From Gallibacterium faecale (GTDB taxonomy: Bacteria; Pseudomonadota; Gammaproteobacteria; Enterobacterales; Pasteurellaceae), in assembly GCF_027920745.1 (NCBI RefSeq), contig NZ_JAQIBB010000023.1:1-52389 (forward strand): DNA of 52,389 bases, written 5' to 3'. Positions 23,814-32,589 of the stretch are shown piece by piece (within the stretch, counting starts at the first letter, position 1; each line of letters begins with the position of its first letter). The position numbers and the translations under genes are program-made. The notes beneath the pieces were generated by a model. It ran no database searches and had not been told where the DNA came from. It saw nothing but the letters and a program-made list of their open reading frames with translations.

Positions 23814-24263
23814 ATGAAAAAAATTGCAATTGGTTCAGATCATATAGGTTTAAATCATAAAACATTTTTAATAGAGAAGTTAACAACACAAGGTTATGAA
23901 TTATTAGATGTAGGTACGTTCGATGAGAAAAGAACAGATTATCCTCTTTATGCAGAAAAAGTTGCTTTAGCAATACAAGATGGAAAAGTTGAGCGAGGCA
24001 TTCTTATTTGTGGTACAGGAATTGGAATTTCAATTGCTGCAAATAAATTTTCTCATATTCGTTGTGCATTGTGTAGTGATGAATATAGTGCATTAATGTC
24101 TAGAGAGCATAATGATAGTAATGTGATTGCTTTTGGTGCAAAGGTAATCTCTCCAGAAAAATCTTTATCATTAGCAACGCTTTGGCTTAATACACTATAT
24201 GAGGGTGGAAGGCATCAACAACGTTTAGATATGATTAACATATTTGAACAATACCATCATTAA
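23814..24263 (+). CDS. rpiB: Ribose/allose-6-phosphate isomerase B
   Basis: RpiB isomerises allose-6-P to allulose-6-P and also ribose-5-P to ribulose-5-P. The 149 residues match E. coli RpiB: AIGSDHIGLNHK, DVGTFDEKRTDYPLYAEKVA, GILICGTGIGISIAANKF (with the catalytic cysteine) and SREHNDSNVIAFGAKVIS. In E. coli rpiB is divergent from als; here it is the last gene of the operon, so the whole pathway is on one transcript. A second, RpiA-type isomerase is encoded at 26147. Confidence 0.95.
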   Translation: MKKIAIGSDHIGLNHKTFLIEKLTTQGYELLDVGTFDEKRTDYPLYAEKVALAIQDGKVERGILICGTGIGISIAANKFSHIRCALCSDEYSALMSREHNDSNVIAFGAKVISPEKSLSLATLWLNTLYEGGRHQQRLDMINIFEQYHH

Positions 24264-24402
24264 TGATAACTATTTTACAAGGAGTAATTAATTTATTGAT
24301 ATTGATGAAATATTGTTGAATCTTTATACTATATTAAAATGTATAAGCGCACGCCAATACTATATTGTGCGTGCGTTTGTTTTTATTAAATTTGAGATAG
24401 TT

Positions 24403-24996
24403 ATGACAAAACAAAAAATCGTATTAGCTACAGGTAATCCAGGTAAAGTCAGTGAAATGGCAAATGTATTAGCTGAGTTTGGTTTTGAGGTAGTGGCACA
24501 AACTGAATTAGGAATTGAGAGCCCAGAAGAAACAGGATTAACATTTGTTGAAAATGCCTTAATTAAAGCTCGCCATGCTGCAAAAGTAAGTGGACTACCA
24601 GCGATAGCAGATGATTCTGGATTAGCCGTAGATAGTCTTAATGGTGCACCAGGGTTGTATTCAGCACGTTATGCTGGTGAAAATGCCAATGATGCAGAAA
24701 ATCGGGCAAAATTGTTGGCTGCGTTAGCAGGCGTACCAACAGAAAAACGAACAGCTAAATTTGTTAGTTGTATTGTTTTGCTGTGTTCAGCTGAAGATCC
24801 TGTGCCAATTATTGCTGAGGGAGAGTGCGTTGGACGTATTACAGAGAAAGAAATAGGTGAAAATGGTTTTGGTTATGACGCACTATTTTTCTATCCTGAG
24901 AAACAACGTACGTTTGCACAATTAACTAAAGAAGAAAAACAACAAGTTTCCCATCGTGCGAGAGCTTTAGTTCAACTACAACAAAAATTAAGATGA
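24403..24996 (+). CDS. rdgB: Non-canonical purine NTP pyrophosphatase (dITP/XTP)
   Basis: RdgB removes ITP, dITP and XTP from the nucleotide pool. The 197 residues from ATG 24403 start MTKQKIVLATGNPGKVSEM, the family's substrate-loop motif, followed by ADDSGLAVDSLNGAPGLYSARYAG and GFGYDALFF and, near the end, KQQVSHRARAL. The frame is open back to 24313, but family similarity starts at 24403. Its stop overlaps the hemW start as ATGA, so hemW is coupled, the normal order in this family. Confidence 0.95.
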   Translation: MTKQKIVLATGNPGKVSEMANVLAEFGFEVVAQTELGIESPEETGLTFVENALIKARHAAKVSGLPAIADDSGLAVDSLNGAPGLYSARYAGENANDAENRAKLLAALAGVPTEKRTAKFVSCIVLLCSAEDPVPIIAEGECVGRITEKEIGENGFGYDALFFYPEKQRTFAQLTKEEKQQVSHRARALVQLQQKLR

Positions 24997-26129
24997 TTGT
25001 TTTACCTCCATTAAGCCTTTATGTTCATATTCCTTGGTGTGTGCAGAAATGTCCTTATTGTGATTTTAATTCGCATGCACAAAAAGGAGTCATTCCAGAA
25101 CAAGACTATCTTCAACACCTTTTAGCGGATTTAGACCAGCAATTAGCGTTTGTGCAAGGAAGGCAACTCCATTCTATTTTTATTGGTGGTGGCACACCGA
25201 GTTTATTCTCTGCAGAAAGTATTGAATATTTGCTCACAGAGATAGCAAAAAGAATTGAATTTCGACAAGATATTGAAATTACTTTAGAAGCGAATCCTGG
25301 TACAGCAGAGGCAAGGCGTTTTATTGGCTATCGACAAGCTGGCGTTACTCGGCTTTCTATGGGGGTGCAAAGTTTTGATGACGGTAAATTACAGCAGTTA
25401 GGACGTATTCATAATAGTGTTGAAGCCAAAGTTGCCGTGGATTTTGCAAAAGCAGCAGAATTTACTCGTTTTAACCTTGATTTAATGCACGGATTACCAA
25501 ATCAAACGTTATCAGAAGCATTATCCGATTTACAACAGGCGATTGAATTAAGCCCACCTCACCTTTCTTGGTATCAATTAACAATTGAACCGAACACGCT
25601 ATTTGCAAGTAAGCCACCTCTCTTACCTGATGATGATACTTTGTGGGATATTTTTGCGGAAGGACATCGTAAATTAACTGCGGCGGGTTATCAGCAATAT
25701 GAAACTTCTGCGTATGCGAAAGAAGGGTATCAATGTGAACATAATTTGAACTATTGGCGATTTGGTGATTATTTAGCTATTGGTTGTGGTGCACATGGTA
25801 AAGTGAGTTTTACTGACGGGCGGATTTTAAGGTATTCACAGACCAAACATCCGCAAGGTTATCTGGCAGGAAACTATCGTTATCAACAGCATGAAGTGGC
25901 AATAGCAGATCGTCCGTTTGAATTTTTTATGAATCGATTTCGATTATTGGAACCTGTTCCCAAACAAGACTTTCAGCAATTAACGGGACTTTCATTAACG
26001 GTAATTGAAAAGCAAATAGACGAGGCATTAAAACAAGATTATATTGTAGAACAAAAGGAATGCTGGCAAATTACGGAACATGGCAAATTATTTTTAAATG
26101 ATTTGCTGACACTTTTTTTATCTGAATAA
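24993..26129 (+). CDS. hemW: HemW, radical SAM heme chaperone
   Basis: HemW is a radical SAM protein that handles heme for respiratory enzymes; it was long annotated as a coproporphyrinogen oxidase. The 378 residues have the cluster motif CX3CX2C as C16, C20, C23 in HIPWCVQKCPYCDF, which sets HemW apart from true HemN. Other family blocks are FIGGGTPSLF, RLSMGVQSFDD, NLDLMHGLPNQT and HNLNYWRFGDYLAIGCGAHG. The C terminus has a winged-helix-like region. Start ATG 24993 overlaps the rdgB stop. Confidence 0.93.
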   Translation: MIVLPPLSLYVHIPWCVQKCPYCDFNSHAQKGVIPEQDYLQHLLADLDQQLAFVQGRQLHSIFIGGGTPSLFSAESIEYLLTEIAKRIEFRQDIEITLEANPGTAEARRFIGYRQAGVTRLSMGVQSFDDGKLQQLGRIHNSVEAKVAVDFAKAAEFTRFNLDLMHGLPNQTLSEALSDLQQAIELSPPHLSWYQLTIEPNTLFASKPPLLPDDDTLWDIFAEGHRKLTAAGYQQYETSAYAKEGYQCEHNLNYWRFGDYLAIGCGAHGKVSFTDGRILRYSQTKHPQGYLAGNYRYQQHEVAIADRPFEFFMNRFRLLEPVPKQDFQQLTGLSLTVIEKQIDEALKQDYIVEQKECWQITEHGKLFLNDLLTLFLSE

Positions 26130-26146
26130 ATTGAAAGGATAATGGC

Positions 26147-26806
26147 ATGGATCAATTAACAATGAAGAAAATGGCGGCAAATGCTGCCTTACAATATGTT
26201 CAAGCAGATTCGATTGTTGGTGTGGGGAGTGGCTCAACAGTAAACTGCTTTATTGAAGCACTTGGTACAATTAAACATAAGATTAAAGGTGCAGTAGCGG
26301 CATCTAAAAATTCTGAGGCATTATTACGTGAACAAGGGATTGAAGTGTTCAGTGCGAATGATGTATCTGGATTAGATATTTATGTAGATGGAGCTGATGA
26401 AATTACCCCGCATAAAATGATGATTAAAGGTGGTGGTGCAGCATTAACTCGAGAAAAAATTGTGGCTGCTTTAGCAAAAACATTTATCTGTATTGTTGAT
26501 AAATCTAAACAAGTTGATGTGTTGGGTTCTACCTTTCCATTACCTGTAGAAGTGATTCCAATGGCTCGATCACAAGTGGCTCGTAAGCTTGTCGCGTTAG
26601 GTGGTTCGCCAGAGTATCGTGAAGGAGTTGTTACAGATAATGGGAATATCATTTTAGATGTACATAATTTTAAAATTATTAATCCTATTGAGATGGAAAA
26701 AGAATTAAATAATGTTGCAGGCGTAGTAACAAATGGTATTTTTGCGTTACGTCCCGCTAATATTGTGATTGTGGGTACGCCTGAAGGGGCTCAAATTCTT
26801 AAATAA
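26147..26806 (+). CDS. rpiA: Ribose-5-phosphate isomerase A
   Basis: RpiA interconverts ribose-5-P and ribulose-5-P in the pentose phosphate pathway. The 219-residue protein has VGVGSGSTVNCFIEALG (phosphate site), DVSGLDIYVDGADEITP with catalytic acids, IKGGGAALTREKI and CIVDKSKQVDVLG. GAAAGGA precedes the ATG. It sits directly upstream of serA, the same pair as in E. coli, and is unrelated in fold to RpiB at 23814. Confidence 0.97.
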   Translation: MDQLTMKKMAANAALQYVQADSIVGVGSGSTVNCFIEALGTIKHKIKGAVAASKNSEALLREQGIEVFSANDVSGLDIYVDGADEITPHKMMIKGGGAALTREKIVAALAKTFICIVDKSKQVDVLGSTFPLPVEVIPMARSQVARKLVALGGSPEYREGVVTDNGNIILDVHNFKIINPIEMEKELNNVAGVVTNGIFALRPANIVIVGTPEGAQILK

Positions 26807-26833
26807 ACTTAATAAAGAAAGGAAAATGCAAAC

Positions 26834-28072
26834 ATGACAGCGAAAGTATCTTTAGATAAAGCAAAGATTAAATTTTTATTGTTGGAAGGTGTACATAATA
26901 GTGCATTAGAAGTACTACATAATGCAGGATATTCAAATATTGAATATCACAAAAAAGCATTGGATGAAGAAGAATTAATTGAAGCAATTAAAGATGCACA
27001 TTTTATCGGTATTCGTTCACGTACGCATCTTACGGAGAAAGTTTTACAGCACGCACATAAATTGATTGCAATTGGTTGTTTCTGTATTGGTACGAATCAA
27101 GTTGATCTTGAAGCAGCAAAACAACGTGGTATTCCGGTATTTAATGCACCATTTTCTAATACGCGTTCTGTGGCAGAGCTTGTGTTAGGAGAAATCTTGC
27201 TATTGATGCGTAATGTACCGAAAGCAAACTTTGAAGTACATCGTGGTGTGTGGAATAAGTCTGCTGAGGGTTCTAATGAAGCAAGAGGTAAGATTTTAGG
27301 TATCGTAGGTTATGGACATATTGGCTCACAATTAAGTGTGATTGCAGAATCATTAGGGATGAAAGTCTATTTCTATGATATTGAAAATAAATTACCACTA
27401 GGTAATGCACAACAAGTAAGAACATTAGAAGAATTATTAACAATGAGTGATGTGGTTTCTCTCCATGTTCCAGAAAATAATTCAACTAAGAATTTAATGA
27501 GTGCAGAACGGATTTCCCAATTAAAACAAGGGGCTATTTTAATTAATGCTGCACGTGGAACAGTAGTCGATATTGATGCGCTTGCGAAAGCATTAGATGA
27601 AGGGAAATTGCGCGGTGCAGCAATAGATGTATTCCCGAAAGAACCAGCGTCAATTAATGAAGTATTTGAATCTCCTTTACGCCGTTTTGAAAATGTGATT
27701 TTGACACCACATATTGGTGGCTCAACAGCAGAAGCACAAGAAAATATTGGTACAGAAGTAGCAAGCAAATTTGTGAAATATTCTGATAATGGTTCGACTG
27801 TAACCGCAGTAAACTTCCCTGAAGTATCCTTACCAAGCCATAGTTTAGCGAAAGCAAAACGTTTATTACATATCCACCATAATCGTCCAGGTATCTTGAA
27901 TAAGATTAACCAAATCTTCGTGGATAATGGTGTAAATATTGCAGCACAATATCTACAAACTGATGAAGCGATTGGCTATGTTGTGGTTGATGTAGAGTCA
28001 GATAATACAGAAAGTTTACAACAAAAACTTAAGCAAATTGATGGGACTATCAAAGCCCGTGTTTTATATTAA
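26834..28072 (+). CDS. serA: D-3-phosphoglycerate dehydrogenase
   Basis: SerA oxidises 3-phosphoglycerate, the first step to serine. The 412 residues match the E. coli-type enzyme. The Rossmann motif is GYGHIGS at 159-165. The substrate and catalytic area includes IGIRSRTHLTEKVL, CFCIGTNQVDLEAAKQRGI and the His in LTPHIGGSTAEAQ. A C-terminal ACT domain (about 340-412, LLHIHHNRPGILNKIN) gives feedback inhibition by serine in this family. GAAAGGA lies upstream of the ATG. A strong terminator follows. Confidence 0.97.
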   Translation: MTAKVSLDKAKIKFLLLEGVHNSALEVLHNAGYSNIEYHKKALDEEELIEAIKDAHFIGIRSRTHLTEKVLQHAHKLIAIGCFCIGTNQVDLEAAKQRGIPVFNAPFSNTRSVAELVLGEILLLMRNVPKANFEVHRGVWNKSAEGSNEARGKILGIVGYGHIGSQLSVIAESLGMKVYFYDIENKLPLGNAQQVRTLEELLTMSDVVSLHVPENNSTKNLMSAERISQLKQGAILINAARGTVVDIDALAKALDEGKLRGAAIDVFPKEPASINEVFESPLRRFENVILTPHIGGSTAEAQENIGTEVASKFVKYSDNGSTVTAVNFPEVSLPSHSLAKAKRLLHIHHNRPGILNKINQIFVDNGVNIAAQYLQTDEAIGYVVVDVESDNTESLQQKLKQIDGTIKARVLY

Positions 28073-28082
28073 TTAATCATTA

Positions 28083-28120
28083 ATCTCCATAAAGCAATTC
28101 ACTTTATGGAGATTTTTTTT
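28083..28120 (+). terminator. Intrinsic terminator after serA
   Basis: ATCTCCATAAAG (28083-28094) pairs with CTTTATGGAGAT (28102-28113), a perfect 12-bp stem with a 7-nt loop, followed by TTTTTTT. Confidence 0.95.
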
Positions 28121-28254
28121 GTTTGATGTTTCCTTATCTAATTTAGGTTTGTTTCCAATTTGGAAATGAATTGTTGCTAAATGCCACCTTAATTTCCTAT
28201 TTGTTGATTGCTAGAATGTGTCATTACTTATGAATAATTAGGGAATCACTTAAT

Positions 28255-28944
28255 ATGTTATATGTTAGAAAAGCAAATCAACGTGGACATGCTAATCATG
28301 GATGGTTAGATACTTATCACACTTTTTCATTCGCTGGGTATTATGATCCTCGCTTTATGGGATTTTCTCATTTAAGAGTTATTAATGAAGACAAAATTAT
28401 GCAAGGTAAAGGATTTGGTACACATCCGCACCAAAATATGGAAATTCTTACTTATGTATTAGAAGGAACCGTAGCGCATAAGGATAGTATGGGAAATATA
28501 AAGGAACTGAAAGCGGGAGAGTTCCAAATTATGTCGGCAGGGACAGGTATTACCCATTCTGAATTTAATCCAAGCCAAACTGAGGGTTTACATCTATATC
28601 AAATTTGGATTGAACCTAATCAAAGAAATATTACACCGCGCTATGAGCAGAAAGCATTTCCAGCACAAGAAGGTGCAACATTGATTCTATCGCCACAAGC
28701 GGAGGGAAATTCATTTAAAGTATTCCAAGAGATGAAATTATGGCGTTATCAATTCAATAATACCAAACAACAGCTATTGGATATTAAGGCAAATCGCCAT
28801 TATTGGTTGCAAATGGTAAAAGGAAAAATCATGTTGAATGGGGTAGAAGTGCAAGCAAGTGATGGGGTTGCTATTACTAAAGAAACGCAATTATCTTTGG
28901 AAATGATAGAAAAAACAGAGTTTTTACTGTTTGAGTTGGTATAA
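28255..28944 (+). CDS. Pirin-family protein, YhhW-like quercetin dioxygenase
   Basis: Pirin-fold bicupin of 229 residues; the E. coli relative YhhW has quercetinase activity in vitro, but its natural role is unclear. The metal ligands of the first cupin are all present: H57 and H59 in THPHQNMEI, H101 and E103 in GITHSEFN. The start MLYVRKANQRGHANHGWLDTYHTFSFAGYYDP is split by the typical HGWLDTYHTFSF block. The second cupin holds QIWIEPN and lacks a full ligand set, as expected. It stands alone between the serA terminator and the S10 promoter. Confidence 0.88.
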   Translation: MLYVRKANQRGHANHGWLDTYHTFSFAGYYDPRFMGFSHLRVINEDKIMQGKGFGTHPHQNMEILTYVLEGTVAHKDSMGNIKELKAGEFQIMSAGTGITHSEFNPSQTEGLHLYQIWIEPNQRNITPRYEQKAFPAQEGATLILSPQAEGNSFKVFQEMKLWRYQFNNTKQQLLDIKANRHYWLQMVKGKIMLNGVEVQASDGVAITKETQLSLEMIEKTEFLLFELV

Positions 28945-28990
28945 CTGGTAAAATACAAAGCTTCTTTGTCTGAAAAGATCAAAAAAGTGC

Positions 28991-29018
28991 TTGCTATTTT
29001 GTTAAGGTTATATAAAAT
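28991..29018 (+). promoter_or_regulatory. Promoter of the S10 ribosomal protein operon
   Basis: TTGCTA (28991-28996) and TAAAAT (29013-29018) are 16 bp apart. Transcription near 29025 would give a leader of about 187 nt, close to the length in E. coli. Confidence 0.7.
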
Positions 29019-29024
29019 ACACAG

Positions 29025-29211
29025 GCTTTTTTAAGCCATTTGATGTAATCATTTATCAAATGATGGCAACACAGGCTTTATTATTGTTGTCATAAGAAAA
29101 TGTTCCCGATTTGGGAGCTAAAATAGGTTAGTCGCACTTCTTTCCAAGATAAATTGGAATTTGAGGTGTGAATTTTTTTATTAATCATTTTTTGAATGGA
29201 GCTCTGGTCTC
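29025..29211 (+). promoter_or_regulatory. S10 leader with L4-type attenuator hairpin
   Basis: The long leader before rpsJ has several hairpins. Near its end CGCACTTC (29133-29140) pairs with GAGGTGTG (29163-29170), with an inner stem TCCAA/TTGGA, and is followed by seven T's. This matches the terminator-like hairpin of the S10 leader, where ribosomal protein L4 causes attenuation and blocks translation in gammaproteobacteria. A small hairpin CCC-gattt-GGG (29105-29115) lies before it. The L4 role is family knowledge; the hairpin is seen. Confidence 0.75.
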
Positions 29212-29523
29212 ATGCAGAACCAAAGAATCCGTATCCGCTTAAAAGCATTTGATCATCGTTTAATTGATCAATCTACAGCGGAAATCGTAGAAACGGCAAA
29301 ACGTACAGGTGCTCAAGTTCGTGGTCCAATTCCACTACCAACCCGTAAAGAACGTTTCACAGTATTGATTTCTCCACACGTAAACAAAGATGCGCGTGAC
29401 CAATATGAAATTCGTACTCACAAACGTTTGGTTGATATCGTTGAGCCTACTGAAAAAACTGTTGACGCTTTAATGCGTTTAGATCTGGCTGCCGGTGTTG
29501 ATGTGCAGATCAGCCTAGGTTAA
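29212..29523 (+). CDS. rpsJ: Small-subunit ribosomal protein uS10
   Basis: uS10 (NusE) is part of the 30S head and also acts with NusB in antitermination. The 103 residues start [19 protein letters not shown] and carry [15 protein letters not shown] and [20 protein letters not shown], the family loop sequences. First gene of the S10 operon, GGAGC upstream. Confidence 0.98.
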
Positions 29524-29540
29524 TTTAAGAGGTTATTACA

Positions 29541-30170
29541 ATGATTGGTTTAATCGGTCGTAAAGTTGGTATGACTCGTATCTTCAATGAAGATGGTGTG
29601 TCTATTCCAGTTACAGTAATCGAAATCGAAGCCAACCGCGTTACTCAAGTGAAAACCCTTGAAACAGATGGCTACTGTGCAGTTCAAGTTACTACTGGCT
29701 CAAAGAAAGCAAGTCGTGTAACTAAACCTGAAGCAGGTCATTTTGTTAAAGCAGGTGTTGAAGCTGGTCGCGGTTTATGGGAATTCCGTGTGGCTGAAGG
29801 TGAAGAATTCACTTTAGGTCAAGAAATTAATGTTGATATCTTCGCAGACGTGAAGAAAGTTGATGTTACAGGTACTTCAAAAGGTAAAGGCTTTGCAGGT
29901 ACTGTAAAACGTTGGAACTTCCGTACTCAAGATGCTACACATGGTAACTCTTTGTCTCACCGTGTTCCTGGTTCTATTGGTCAAAACCAAACACCAGGTC
30001 GTGTATTCAAAGGCAAAAAAATGTCTGGTCACTTAGGGAATGAACGTGTAACTGTTCAATCTTTAGAAGTGGTTCGTGTTGATGCTGAACGTAAATTACT
30101 ATTAGTTAAAGGCGCTGTTCCTGGTGCAACTGGTGGTGATTTAATCGTTAAACCAGCAGTGAAAGCATAA
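29541..30170 (+). CDS. rplC: Large-subunit ribosomal protein uL3
   Basis: uL3 binds near the 3' end of 23S rRNA and helps start 50S assembly. The 209 residues open with MIGLIGRKVGMTRIF and contain RVPGSIGQNQTPGRVFKGKKM, the extended loop that reaches toward the peptidyl transferase centre, with the glutamine that PrmB methylates. Gap to rpsJ is 17 nt. Confidence 0.98.
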   Translation: MIGLIGRKVGMTRIFNEDGVSIPVTVIEIEANRVTQVKTLETDGYCAVQVTTGSKKASRVTKPEAGHFVKAGVEAGRGLWEFRVAEGEEFTLGQEINVDIFADVKKVDVTGTSKGKGFAGTVKRWNFRTQDATHGNSLSHRVPGSIGQNQTPGRVFKGKKMSGHLGNERVTVQSLEVVRVDAERKLLLVKGAVPGATGGDLIVKPAVKA

Positions 30171-30185
30171 GTCTAGGAGATAGGA

Positions 30186-30791
30186 ATGGAATTAGTAACT
30201 AAAGATGCACAAAGTGCATTAACTGTTTCTGAAACTACCTTCGGACGTGAGTTTAACGAAGCGTTGGTTCACCAAGTTGTTGTTGCTTATGCAGCAGGTG
30301 CTCGCCAAGGTTCTCGTGCACAAAAAACTCGTGCTGAAGTGTCTGGTTCAGGTAAAAAACCATGGCGTCAAAAGGGTACAGGTCGTGCTCGTTCAGGTGA
30401 CATCAAAAGCCCAATTTGGCGTTCTGGTGGTGTGACTTTTGCGGCTAAGCCACAAGATCATAGCCAAAAAGTGAACAAAAAAATGTATCGTGGTGCAATC
30501 AAGAGCATTCTTTCTGAATTAGTTCGTCAAGATCGTCTCGTTGTTGTTGAGAAGTTCGAAGTTGAAGCACCTAAGACTAAAGTTTTAGTTCAAAAATTAA
30601 AACAAATGGCACTTGATGATGTACTTATCATCACAGCAAATGTAGATGAGAATTTATATTTAGCTGCACGTAATTTATATAAAGTAGATGTACGTGATGT
30701 TCAAGGTATCGATCCAGTCAGCTTAATTGCTTTTGAGAAAGTAGTTATGACTGTGGACGCAGTGAAGCAAGTTGAGGAGATGTTAGCATGA
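30186..30791 (+). CDS. rplD: Large-subunit ribosomal protein uL4
   Basis: uL4 lines the exit tunnel and, in enterobacteria, represses its own operon through the S10 leader. The 201 residues have the basic loop RQGSRAQKTRAEVSGSGKKP followed by WRQKGTGRARSGDIKSPIW, which reaches into the tunnel. The C-terminal globular part reads DVLIITANVDENLYLAARN. The stop overlaps the rplW start by 4 nt. Confidence 0.98.
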   Translation: MELVTKDAQSALTVSETTFGREFNEALVHQVVVAYAAGARQGSRAQKTRAEVSGSGKKPWRQKGTGRARSGDIKSPIWRSGGVTFAAKPQDHSQKVNKKMYRGAIKSILSELVRQDRLVVVEKFEVEAPKTKVLVQKLKQMALDDVLIITANVDENLYLAARNLYKVDVRDVQGIDPVSLIAFEKVVMTVDAVKQVEEMLA

Positions 30792-31087
30792 GTCAAGAAC
30801 GTTTGCTAAAAGTGCTTAAAGCACCACATATCTCTGAGAAAGCAACAAATAATACTGAGAAGTCAAACACTATCGTTTTCAAAGTTGCATTAGATGCAAA
30901 CAAAGCAGAAATTGCTAAAGCAGTATCTGAATTATTTGAAGTGAAAGTGGATTCTGTTCGTACTGTGGTTGTTAAGGGTAAAACTAAACGTCACGGTGCA
31001 AGAATGGGACGTCGCAGTGACTGGAAAAAAGCTTATGTAACACTTGCTGAAGGTCAAAGTTTAGACCTTGCAGAAAGTGCAGAGTAA
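30788..31087 (+). CDS. rplW: Large-subunit ribosomal protein uL23
   Basis: uL23 sits at the tunnel exit and docks trigger factor and SRP. The 99 residues contain LKAPHISEKATNNTEKSNTI at the start and VKGKTKRHGARMGRRSDWKK, the rRNA-binding loop. Start ATG overlaps rplD (ATGA), which points to coupled translation. Confidence 0.98.
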   Translation: MSQERLLKVLKAPHISEKATNNTEKSNTIVFKVALDANKAEIAKAVSELFEVKVDSVRTVVVKGKTKRHGARMGRRSDWKKAYVTLAEGQSLDLAESAE

Positions 31088-31103
31088 TCAGAGGAGATAA
31101 TCA

Positions 31104-31925
31104 ATGGCTATCGTTAAATGTAAGCCGACCTCCGCTGGTCGTCGTCACGTTGTAAAAGTTGTCAATCCTGAATTATATAAGGGTAAACCTTATGCGCCAC
31201 TTTTAGAAAAAAATGCTAAAACTGGTGGTCGTAACAATTTAGGTCGTATTACTACTCGCCATATCGGTGGTGGTCATAAACAACATTACCGTTTAGTAGA
31301 TTTCAAACGTAACAAGTTAGATATCCCAGCGGTTGTAGAGCGTTTAGAATATGATCCAAATCGTTCTGCTAATATTGCATTAGTATTATATAAAGACGGT
31401 GAACGTCGTTATATTTTGGCACCAAAAGGATTGTCAGTTGGAGATCAAATCCAATCTGGTGTAAATGCACCAATTAAAGTTGGTAATTCATTACCAATGC
31501 GTAGTATTCCAGTGGGTACAACTGTACACAATGTGGAATTAAAACCAGGTAAAGGCGGTCAAATTGCACGTTCTGCGGGCGCATATGTACAAATCATTGC
31601 TCGTGAAGGTAATTATGTGACTTTACGTCTTCGTTCTGGTGAAATGCGTAAAGTATTAGCTGAGTGCCACGCAACCGTAGGTGAAGTAGGTAACTCTGAG
31701 CATATGTTACGCGTATTAGGTAAAGCTGGTGCTAACCGTTGGAGAGGTGTTCGTCCAACTGTTCGTGGTACCGCAATGAACCCAGTAGATCACCCACACG
31801 GTGGTGGTGAAGGTCGTAACTTTGGTAAACACCCTGTTACTCCATGGGGCGTTCAAACTAAAGGTAAGAAAACTCGCCATAACAAACGTACTGATAAATA
31901 TATCGTACGCCGTCGTGGTAAATAA
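31104..31925 (+). CDS. rplB: Large-subunit ribosomal protein uL2
   Basis: uL2 is a core 50S protein needed for subunit joining and peptidyl transfer. The 273 residues include GGRNNLGRITTRHIGGGHKQ near residue 38 and the C-terminal VRGTAMNPVDHPHGGGEGR with the conserved histidine near the catalytic centre. It ends in the usual basic tail KYIVRRRGK. Confidence 0.98.
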   Translation: MAIVKCKPTSAGRRHVVKVVNPELYKGKPYAPLLEKNAKTGGRNNLGRITTRHIGGGHKQHYRLVDFKRNKLDIPAVVERLEYDPNRSANIALVLYKDGERRYILAPKGLSVGDQIQSGVNAPIKVGNSLPMRSIPVGTTVHNVELKPGKGGQIARSAGAYVQIIAREGNYVTLRLRSGEMRKVLAECHATVGEVGNSEHMLRVLGKAGANRWRGVRPTVRGTAMNPVDHPHGGGEGRNFGKHPVTPWGVQTKGKKTRHNKRTDKYIVRRRGK

Positions 31926-31952
31926 TTTTTAATTGAATAAAGAGGATAAGCC

Positions 31953-32228
31953 ATGCCACGTTCTCTCAAGAAGGGTCCTTTCCTTGACCTACACTTGTTG
32001 AAGAAGGTAGAGAAAGCGGTGGAAAGCGGGGATAAAAAACCAATCAAAACTTGGTCCCGTCGTTCAATGATCATTCCAAGTATGATCGGATTGACCATCG
32101 CAGTCCATAATGGTCGTCAGCACGTTCCTGTTTATGTTACTGATGAAATGATTGGTCATAAATTAGGTGAGTTTGCACCGACTCGTACTTACCGCGGTCA
32201 TGCCGCAGATAAGAAAGCTAAGAAGTAA
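31953..32228 (+). CDS. rpsS: Small-subunit ribosomal protein uS19
   Basis: uS19 lies in the 30S head and forms contacts with uL5. The 91 residues begin MPRSLKKGPFLDLHLLKK and contain RRSMIIPSMIGLTIAVHNG and HKLGEFAPTRTYRGHAADKK, as in the family. GAGGAT precedes the ATG. Confidence 0.98.
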   Translation: MPRSLKKGPFLDLHLLKKVEKAVESGDKKPIKTWSRRSMIIPSMIGLTIAVHNGRQHVPVYVTDEMIGHKLGEFAPTRTYRGHAADKKAKK

Positions 32229-32238
32229 GGGGTAGATG

Positions 32239-32571
32239 ATGGAAACTATTGCAAAACATCGTTTCGCTCGCACCTCAGCACAAAAAGCTCGCTTAGTTGC
32301 TGATTTAATTCGCGGTAAAAAAGTAGCGCAAGCATTAGAAATTCTTACTTACACTAACAAAAAAGCAGCAGCGTTAGTGAAGAAAGTGCTTGAATCAGCT
32401 ATCGCTAATGCAGAGCACAATGACGGTGCAGATATCGATGATCTTAAAGTCGCGAAAATCTTCGTTGATGAAGGTCCTAGCATGAAACGCGTAATGCCAC
32501 GTGCTAAAGGTCGCGCAGATCGTATTTTAAAACGTACTAGCCACATCACTGTGGTTGTGTCAGATCGTTAA
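32239..32571 (+). CDS. rplV: Large-subunit ribosomal protein uL22
   Basis: uL22 extends a beta-hairpin into the exit tunnel, where changes affect macrolide binding. The 110 residues start METIAKHRFARTSAQKARLV; the hairpin reads EGPSMKRVMPRAKGRADRI. Two ATGs stand in tandem (32236 and 32239). I chose the second because the family begins MET-Ile and AAGGGG is then well spaced. Confidence 0.97.
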   Translation: METIAKHRFARTSAQKARLVADLIRGKKVAQALEILTYTNKKAAALVKKVLESAIANAEHNDGADIDDLKVAKIFVDEGPSMKRVMPRAKGRADRILKRTSHITVVVSDR

Positions 32572-32589
32572 TCAGTAGGAGAATAGCAA

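Noticed and set aside
26380..26652. Antisense ORF within rpiA
   Set aside because: Shadow of rpiA, no family resemblance.
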